Source of the DNA: Actinoplanes utahensis
GTDB lineage: Bacteria > Actinomycetota > Actinomycetes > Mycobacteriales > Micromonosporaceae
Length of the DNA stretch: 64,000 nucleotides
Direction of reading: 5' to 3'
Assembly: GCF_016862455.1 (NCBI RefSeq)
Contig: NZ_BOMZ01000037.1
Span: 62,001-126,000, forward strand
Shown: positions 59,769 through 64,000 of the stretch, in pieces
Layout of the letters: each line of letters starts with the position of its first letter
Position numbering within the stretch: position 1 is the first letter of the stretch
Translations under genes and position numbers: made by a program
Notes under the pieces: generated by a model
Databases searched by the model: none
What the model was told of the DNA's origin: nothing
The model's input: only the letters and a program-made list of their open reading frames with translations

Positions 59769-60916
59769 GGGGTCCTCCCGACCACCCACATGGAGAAGAA
59801 CTGGGATCCGCCCCCGTACGCGTGGCCGAGCGCCGTCGAGGCGCCCGCCACCTGGTGTTCTCCGGCGCGCCCCATCACCTGCATGGCGGCTTCGGCGAAC
59901 CGCAGCAGCCCGGAGGCGCCGATCGGGTTCGAGCAGAGCACGCCACCGGACGGGTTCACCGGCAGCGTCCCGCCGATCCGGGTCTCCCCGGCCTCGACGA
60001 GCTTCCAGCCCTGGCCCGGCCCGACGAAGCCGACGTTCTCCAGCCACATCGGCTCGAACCAGGAGAACGGCACGTAGAGCTCGGCCACGTCCACCTCGTC
60101 CAGGGGGTTCTTGATCCCGGCGAGGTCCCACAGGGCGGCGGCGGCAGCGGCTCCCGCCCGCGGATCGACGTGGTCCTTGCCCGAGTAGAAGGTCGGCTCG
60201 GTCCGCATCGCCGTCGCCTTGATCCACGCGACCTGACGATCGCTGGAGGAGGCCGCGGCGGCATCCCCGATCACCACGGCGCACGCCCCGTCCGAGGAGG
60301 GGCAGGTCTCGTCGTACCGGATCGGATCCCACAGCATCGGCGAGGCCTGCACCGACTCCAGAGTGATGTCTGGTTGCCGCAGGTGGGCGTGCGGATTCAG
60401 GGCGCCGTTGCGCCGGTCCTTCACGGCCACCAGCGCGCCGACGTGCGGCGGCGCCCCGGACCGCCGGATGTACGACCTGATGTGCGGCGCGAAGTACCCG
60501 CCCGCCCCGGCCGTGATCGGCGCGCTGAACGGCGGCTGGATCGACAGCGCCCACATGGCGTTCGACTCCGACTGCTTCTCGAACGCCACCGCGAGCACCC
60601 GCCGGTGCACCCCGGCCCGGATCAGGCTGGTCGCCACGATCGCCGTCGCCCCGCCGACCGACCCCGCGGTGTGCACCCTGAGCAGTGGTTTCCCCACCGC
60701 CCCGAGCGACTGCGCGAGGAACAGCTCCGGCATCATCACGCCCTCGAACAGGTCCGGCGCCTTCCCGAGCACCACCGCGTCGATCTGCGACCAGTCCGTC
60801 CCCGCGTCGGCCAGGGCCCGGTCGATCGCCTCCCGGCACAATCCCGCCATCGACACGTCCGTACGCCGGCTCCGGTGGTCCGTCTGCCCGGTGCCGAGCA
60901 CCGCCGCCCGCCTCAT
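59765..60916 (-). CDS. ltp3: Thiolase-like lipid-transfer protein Ltp3
   Basis: A 383-residue thiolase-fold protein of the SCP-x group. Conserved parts: AAVLGTGQTDHRSRRTDVSMAGL, GKAPDLFEGVMMPELFLAQSLGA, VHTAGSVGGATAIVATSLI, AVAFEKQSESNAMWAL, YDETCPSSDGACAVVIGD, ELYVPFSWFEPMWLENVGF and NPSGGVLCSNPIGASGLLRFAEA. In mycobacteria a DUF35 protein, Ltp4 and Ltp3 are encoded together, and related aldolases cleave branched steroid side chains. The gene overlaps both neighbours by 4 bp (ATGA, GTGA). The exact reaction is not established. Confidence 0.87.
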   Translation of the reverse strand: MRRAAVLGTGQTDHRSRRTDVSMAGLCREAIDRALADAGTDWSQIDAVVLGKAPDLFEGVMMPELFLAQSLGAVGKPLLRVHTAGSVGGATAIVATSLIRAGVHRRVLAVAFEKQSESNAMWALSIQPPFSAPITAGAGGYFAPHIRSYIRRSGAPPHVGALVAVKDRRNGALNPHAHLRQPDITLESVQASPMLWDPIRYDETCPSSDGACAVVIGDAAAASSSDRQVAWIKATAMRTEPTFYSGKDHVDPRAGAAAAAALWDLAGIKNPLDEVDVAELYVPFSWFEPMWLENVGFVGPGQGWKLVEAGETRIGGTLPVNPSGGVLCSNPIGASGLLRFAEAAMQVMGRAGEHQVAGASTALGHAYGGGSQFFSMWVVGRTP

Positions 60917-61851
60917 GATCGGCTCCCCAGCACGCAGGTGAGGTTCTGTTGCAGCAACGGCCCGCTCGTCGCGTGCCCGAGCGCCTTCGCCGCCCGCCCC
61001 GCCATGACCTCCTCCGCCGCGACCCCGATCCGCGACAGTCCCGCGGAGAACATCGCGTTCTCGGTGAACGGCACGTACCGCACCCCGCCGGAGAGCCCGA
61101 ACGCCCGGCGTAACAGCAGCTCCTGATGGGTGAACGGGGCATGCAGGGCGGCCACGTCCACCTCCGGCGCCGGCATGGCCGGCAGCTCGCCGAAGCCCTG
61201 CGCCTCGATGCGATGCTCGATCCGCTCGATCCAGGCGGCGCGCCGTCCGGCCACCCGGTCACCCGCGGCGAGGACGACGGCTGCCGCCCCGTCCGCGACG
61301 GGCGCGACGTCGTGCTCCCGCAAGGGCATGGAGACGTACGGGCTGTCCGGCGCCTGATGTCCGCGCTGCGCCGCCACCGCCGCCATGTCGTCCTCGCTGC
61401 ACCGCCCGGCGTCGATCGCCAGCCGTGCCTGCAACGCGGCGACACTGATCGCGTCCGGCCACAACGGCGCGACCGTGTACGGGTCCATCTGCAGCGCCAG
61501 CACCCGGTTCAGGTCGCCCGCGGTGCCCTTGCCGAACCCGTACACCAGCGCCGTCGACGCCTCCCCGGACAGGATCTTGAGGTACGCCTCGTACAGCGCC
61601 CAGGCCGCGTCCATCTCCACATGCGACTCGGCGATCGGCGGCACCGCCCCGATCGCGTCGACCGCGCTGACGAACGAGAACGCCCGCCCCGCCAGATAGT
61701 CCGACGACCCGGAGCACCAGAAGTCGATGTCGCGCCGGCCGAGCCCGGCCCGTGCGAGGGCCTCCTCGAAGACCGGCACGAGCGTCTCCACCCCGCTGGT
61801 CGTGACGACCCCGCCGGCCTGCGCGAACCCGATGACCGCGACCCCGTTCAC
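60913..61851 (-). CDS. ltp4: Thiolase-like lipid-transfer protein Ltp4
   Basis: A 312-residue thiolase-like protein, shorter than Ltp3. Visible: VAVIGFAQAGGVVTTSGVETLVPVFEEALARAGL, DFWCSGSSDYLAGRAFSFVSAVDAIG, ESHVEMDAAWALYEAYLKIL, VADGAAAVVLAAGD and EVDVAALHAPFTHQELLLRRAFGL, YVPFTENAMFSAGLSRIGVAAEEVMAG. It lacks several thiolase catalytic residues and probably pairs with Ltp3 and the DUF35 protein in one complex. GTG 61851 overlaps the DUF35 gene stop (GTGA); its own stop overlaps the ltp3 ATG. Assignment leans on gene order. Confidence 0.83.
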   Translation of the reverse strand: MNGVAVIGFAQAGGVVTTSGVETLVPVFEEALARAGLGRRDIDFWCSGSSDYLAGRAFSFVSAVDAIGAVPPIAESHVEMDAAWALYEAYLKILSGEASTALVYGFGKGTAGDLNRVLALQMDPYTVAPLWPDAISVAALQARLAIDAGRCSEDDMAAVAAQRGHQAPDSPYVSMPLREHDVAPVADGAAAVVLAAGDRVAGRRAAWIERIEHRIEAQGFGELPAMPAPEVDVAALHAPFTHQELLLRRAFGLSGGVRYVPFTENAMFSAGLSRIGVAAEEVMAGRAAKALGHATSGPLLQQNLTCVLGSRS

Positions 61852-62789
61852 AGGTGCTCCGCGTAGGTCTCGTAGGCGGCGTCCGGTTCCCCGCTCGGCG
61901 CGAAGTGGCTGATGTTCTCCGGTGTCGTCCCCCAGTCGGCCCGATCCCGCCACACGGCCGCGACCCGCAGCCCCATCCGTACCTCCTCCGCCGGGACGCC
62001 GAGGATCAGATGCGGCACCGGGATGTCCGCCCCGTCCAGCAGCACCTGCGCCACCACGTACGGCGGGGTGAGCCGCTGACCCGCGAACGGCACGTTGACC
62101 ACGCAGAACGTCGTGACCGTGCCCCGGCCGGCGACCTCGACGACCTCGTCGGGCGCGACCCCGTCGGCGGGGCAGAACCGGGGGGGCACGTACACCTTCC
62201 GGCAGGCCGGGCACCGCTGCCCGATGATCCGCCCCTCGGCGAGCGCCCGCAGATACCGGTCCTCCTCCACCGACGTGGTGTGCCGGTAGTGCAGCCGGAT
62301 CGGTGTCGTCATCATCGTCACCGGCTCGCTCTCCGGTCCCGGCGGCCCGGCCGTGGCGGTCCCGGGCTCGAAGCACTCGATGTCGCGGATGTGCCCGACG
62401 CGGTCGGCGGCCCAGCGGATCCGCACCCGCATCCCGGTCCGCATCGCCTCGGCGGAGCCGGCGTCAACCGCGTGCAGCAGGGCCGTGTCCGCCCCGTCGA
62501 GCCGGATCAGCGCCCACCCGAACGGCCAGTCCAGCGGCTGGCCCTCCAGGGGCCGGCCGGTCCAGGTCCAGCTGATCACCGTTCCGGACGGGGCGACCTC
62601 GACCAGGTCGGTCACCGGCTCGTGGGTGACGGGGTCGTATTCGAGCGGCGGCACGTGCACCCGCCCGTCGGCGGTCCGCCCGCCCATCACCCGGCGGTCG
62701 CGCAGTCCCGCCATGAACCGGCCGAGCACCGGCCCGAGCGAGCGCGTGTAGTCGAACGCGATGGTGAGCGGTGCCGCCAGGGTCTCCAC
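61848..62789 (-). CDS. Double DUF35/OB-fold acyl-CoA-associated protein
   Basis: A 313-residue protein with two OB-fold units of the DUF35 type. Residues about 40-145 form a first OB unit without zinc cysteines (TDLVEVAPSGTVISWTWTGRPLEGQ, GWALIRLDGADTALLHAVD, RMRVRIRWAADRVGHI-like). Residues about 165-300 form a full DUF35 with zinc ribbon (RCPACRKVYVPPRFCPADGV) and OB part (VAGRGTVTTFCVVNVPFAGQRL, VAQVLLDGADIPVPHLILG). DUF35 proteins dock thiolase-like aldolases, here Ltp3/Ltp4. GTG 62789 is the chosen start, 9 bp behind a KstR box and without a ribosome-binding site; TTG 62813 would lie inside the operator. Confidence 0.85.
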   Translation of the reverse strand: METLAAPLTIAFDYTRSLGPVLGRFMAGLRDRRVMGGRTADGRVHVPPLEYDPVTHEPVTDLVEVAPSGTVISWTWTGRPLEGQPLDWPFGWALIRLDGADTALLHAVDAGSAEAMRTGMRVRIRWAADRVGHIRDIECFEPGTATAGPPGPESEPVTMMTTPIRLHYRHTTSVEEDRYLRALAEGRIIGQRCPACRKVYVPPRFCPADGVAPDEVVEVAGRGTVTTFCVVNVPFAGQRLTPPYVVAQVLLDGADIPVPHLILGVPAEEVRMGLRVAAVWRDRADWGTTPENISHFAPSGEPDAAYETYAEHL

Positions 62790-62798
62790 GAAGATGAG

Positions 62799-62812
62799 TG
62801 AAACACGTTCCA
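62799..62812. promoter_or_regulatory. KstR box before the DUF35-ltp4-ltp3 operon
   Basis: TGAAACACGTTCCA fits TNNAACNNGTTNNA. It lies 9 bp before the GTG of the minus-strand DUF35 gene. A second box lies 54 bp to the right for the divergent gene. Confidence 0.87.
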
Positions 62813-62866
62813 ACTTTGCCGGGCAAGGATCGGGCGGAAACGCGGTGCAAGCGGCTTTCGCATCGA

Positions 62867-62880
62867 TGGAACCGGTTATA
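62867..62880. promoter_or_regulatory. KstR box before the acyl-CoA synthetase gene
   Basis: TGGAACCGGTTATA fits TNNAACNNGTTNNA and ends 10 bp before ATG 62891. TATAGA at 62877-62882 could be a -10 element for a leaderless message; no ribosome-binding site is visible. Confidence 0.87.
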
Positions 62881-62890
62881 GAGTCGCGGC

Positions 62891-64000
62891 ATGACGGGCA
62901 TCGGGATGTGGACCATCGCGGCGCAGCGGCCGCAGTCGGCGGCCATCGTCGAACCCGGCGGCCGCACCCTGACCTACGGCGAGCTGGCCGCCGAGGCCGA
63001 CCGGATCGGGCGCGGCCTGCAGGCGGCCGGGCTCGGGCCCGGTGACACGATCGCGCTGCTGCTGCCGAACGGCGCCGACATCCTCACCGCCTATTTCGCG
63101 GCCGCCCAGATCGGGCTGCACGTCGTACCCCTGAACTGGCATCTGACCGCCGCCGAACTCGGCTACATCCTGCGCGACAGCGGCGCCCGCGCGTTCCTCG
63201 CGCACCCGCGGTTCGGTGACGCGGCCCGCGCCGCCGCCGACGAGGCGGGCCTCGGCCCGGAGAGCCGCTACGCGGCGGGAGACGTCCCCGGCTTCCGGCC
63301 GCTGTCCGCTCTCGGTTCGCCCGGCGGGGGACGACCCTTCCCGCGTACGCTCGGCGCGCTCATGGTGTACACGTCGGGCACCTCCGGCCGCCCCAAGGGG
63401 GTACGCCGCCCGCTGCCCGGCCTCGACCCCGACCAGGTGTCGCCGGTCTCGCTCTGGTTCTTCGGCCTGTTCGGGCTCCGGCCGTTCGACGACCACGTGC
63501 ATCTGTGCTGCTCACCGCTCTATCACACGGCGGTGATGAACTTCGCTGTCATCTCGCTCCAGTTCGGCCATCCGGTCGTGGTGATGGAGCACTGGGACGC
63601 CGAGGAGTTCCTGCGCCTGGTCGAACGGCACCGGGTCACCCACAGCCACATGGTCCCCACCCAGTTCCGCCGTCTGCTCGCCCTGCCGTCGTCGTTCCGC
63701 ACCCAGGTCGACGTGTCCTCGATGCGCGCGATGATCCACGGCGCCGCGCCCTGCCCGCAGCCGGTCAAACAGCAGATGCTCGACTGGTTCGGCCCGGTCG
63801 TGATCGAGTACTACGCGGCCTCCGAGGGCGGCGGCACCCTGATCACCGCGACCGAGTGGCGGGCCCGGCCCGGCTCGGTCGGCAAGGCGTGGCCCGGGTC
63901 GCGGGTGCGGGTGCTCGACGACGACGGCAAGGACCGGCCGGCCGGCGAGCCCGGCACGGTGTACCTGCAGATGGGCGACGCCACGTTCGAGTACCACGGC
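62891..64000 (+). CDS. Acyl-CoA synthetase (FadD family), 5' part
   Basis: The first 370 residues of an ANL-superfamily ligase; the gene runs off the right edge. Motifs: GGRTLTYGELAAEADRIGRGL, VVPLNWHLTAAELGYILRDSG, the ATP loop MVYTSGTSGRPKGVRRP, SPLYHTAVMNFAV, THSHMVPTQFRRLL, IHGAAPCPQPVK and YYAASEGGG (A5). The closing Lys domain is outside the window. The KstR box and the divergent ltp operon place it in steroid side-chain activation; FadD19 or FadD17 roles are candidates, but I do not assign a symbol. ATG 62891 has no ribosome-binding site. Confidence 0.9.
   Translation, partial: MTGIGMWTIAAQRPQSAAIVEPGGRTLTYGELAAEADRIGRGLQAAGLGPGDTIALLLPNGADILTAYFAAAQIGLHVVPLNWHLTAAELGYILRDSGARAFLAHPRFGDAARAAADEAGLGPESRYAAGDVPGFRPLSALGSPGGGRPFPRTLGALMVYTSGTSGRPKGVRRPLPGLDPDQVSPVSLWFFGLFGLRPFDDHVHLCCSPLYHTAVMNFAVISLQFGHPVVVMEHWDAEEFLRLVERHRVTHSHMVPTQFRRLLALPSSFRTQVDVSSMRAMIHGAAPCPQPVKQQMLDWFGPVVIEYYAASEGGGTLITATEWRARPGSVGKAWPGSRVRVLDDDGKDRPAGEPGTVYLQMGDATFEYHG

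Noticed and set aside
62790..62813. TTG 62813 as start of the DUF35 protein
   Set aside because: It would put the start codon and first codons inside the KstR box; GTG 62789 begins just at the conserved part.

Overview
The window is high-GC actinomycete DNA with strong third-position GC bias, frequent GTG and TTG starts, and 1-4 bp gene overlaps. Gene content (KstR/KstR2-type steroid catabolism, pectinolysis, DUF4262 and DUF2613 proteins, Uma2 nucleases) suits a soil actinomycete, possibly Actinoplanes or another member of the Micromonosporaceae. That placement is inference from sequence style, not a database match.

Most of the window is a cholesterol/steroid degradation island with ordinary chromosomal genes between its blocks. 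Block A (1.05-9.2 kb): thioesterase, 3-ketosteroid dehydrogenase (KstD), SRPBCC protein, the repressor KstR, then chsE1-chsE2-chsH2/H1 (one fused gene)-ltp2 for removal of the last propionyl side-chain unit. Block B (15.1-21.5 kb): a second KstD divergent from a KstD-like flavoprotein and hsaE-hsaG-hsaF. Block C (23.6-29.7 kb): kshA-(small Cys protein)-kshB divergent from hsaA-hsaD-hsaC-hsaB. Block D (39.3-46.4 kb): HIP (C/D ring) genes, two acyl-CoA dehydrogenases (one a double-domain fusion), an enoyl-CoA hydratase and fadD3, divergent from fadE30-ipdF. Block E (46.5-51.6 kb): a KstR-box DUF3068 membrane protein, and fadA5 divergent from cyp125. Block F (58.2-64 kb): DUF35 protein-ltp4-ltp3-cholesterol oxidase, divergent from an acyl-CoA synthetase that runs off the right edge.

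Regulation is readable. Seven sites match TNNAACNNGTTNNA (KstR) fully and two miss one base, each next to a steroid gene start. One site matches AnCAAGnnCTTGnT (KstR2) between fadD3 and fadE30. kstR is here; kstR2, mce4, ipdAB, ipdC, fadA6 and fadE26/27 are not. Together the genes cover 3-oxidation (cholesterol oxidase), C26 hydroxylation (CYP125), side-chain thiolysis (FadA5) and shortening (ChsE/ChsH/Ltp2), ring opening (KstD, KshAB), A/B-ring cleavage (HsaA-D), the C5 fragment (HsaEGF) and entry to C/D-ring degradation (FadD3, FadE30, IpdF).

Other regions: 9.2-15.1 kb holds a lipoprotein, a SUKH-like protein, flotillin plus NfeD, and a GlnH/GlnX-type amino-acid sensor pair. 21.6-23.4 kb holds a DUF4262 protein and a beta-propeller protein. 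29.8-39.3 kb is more accessory: ECF sigma factor with putative anti-sigma protein, tyrosinase with its MelC1-type chaperone and a second chaperone-like gene, a Uma2 nuclease and a truncated copy, a regulator fragment, and a Ser/Thr kinase. 51.8-58.0 kb holds an HD hydrolase, MarR-MFS efflux pair, an unknown two-gene membrane module, a secreted protein and a pectate lyase. A pectinesterase C-terminus sits at the left edge. I saw no tRNA, rRNA, insertion sequence or CRISPR array.
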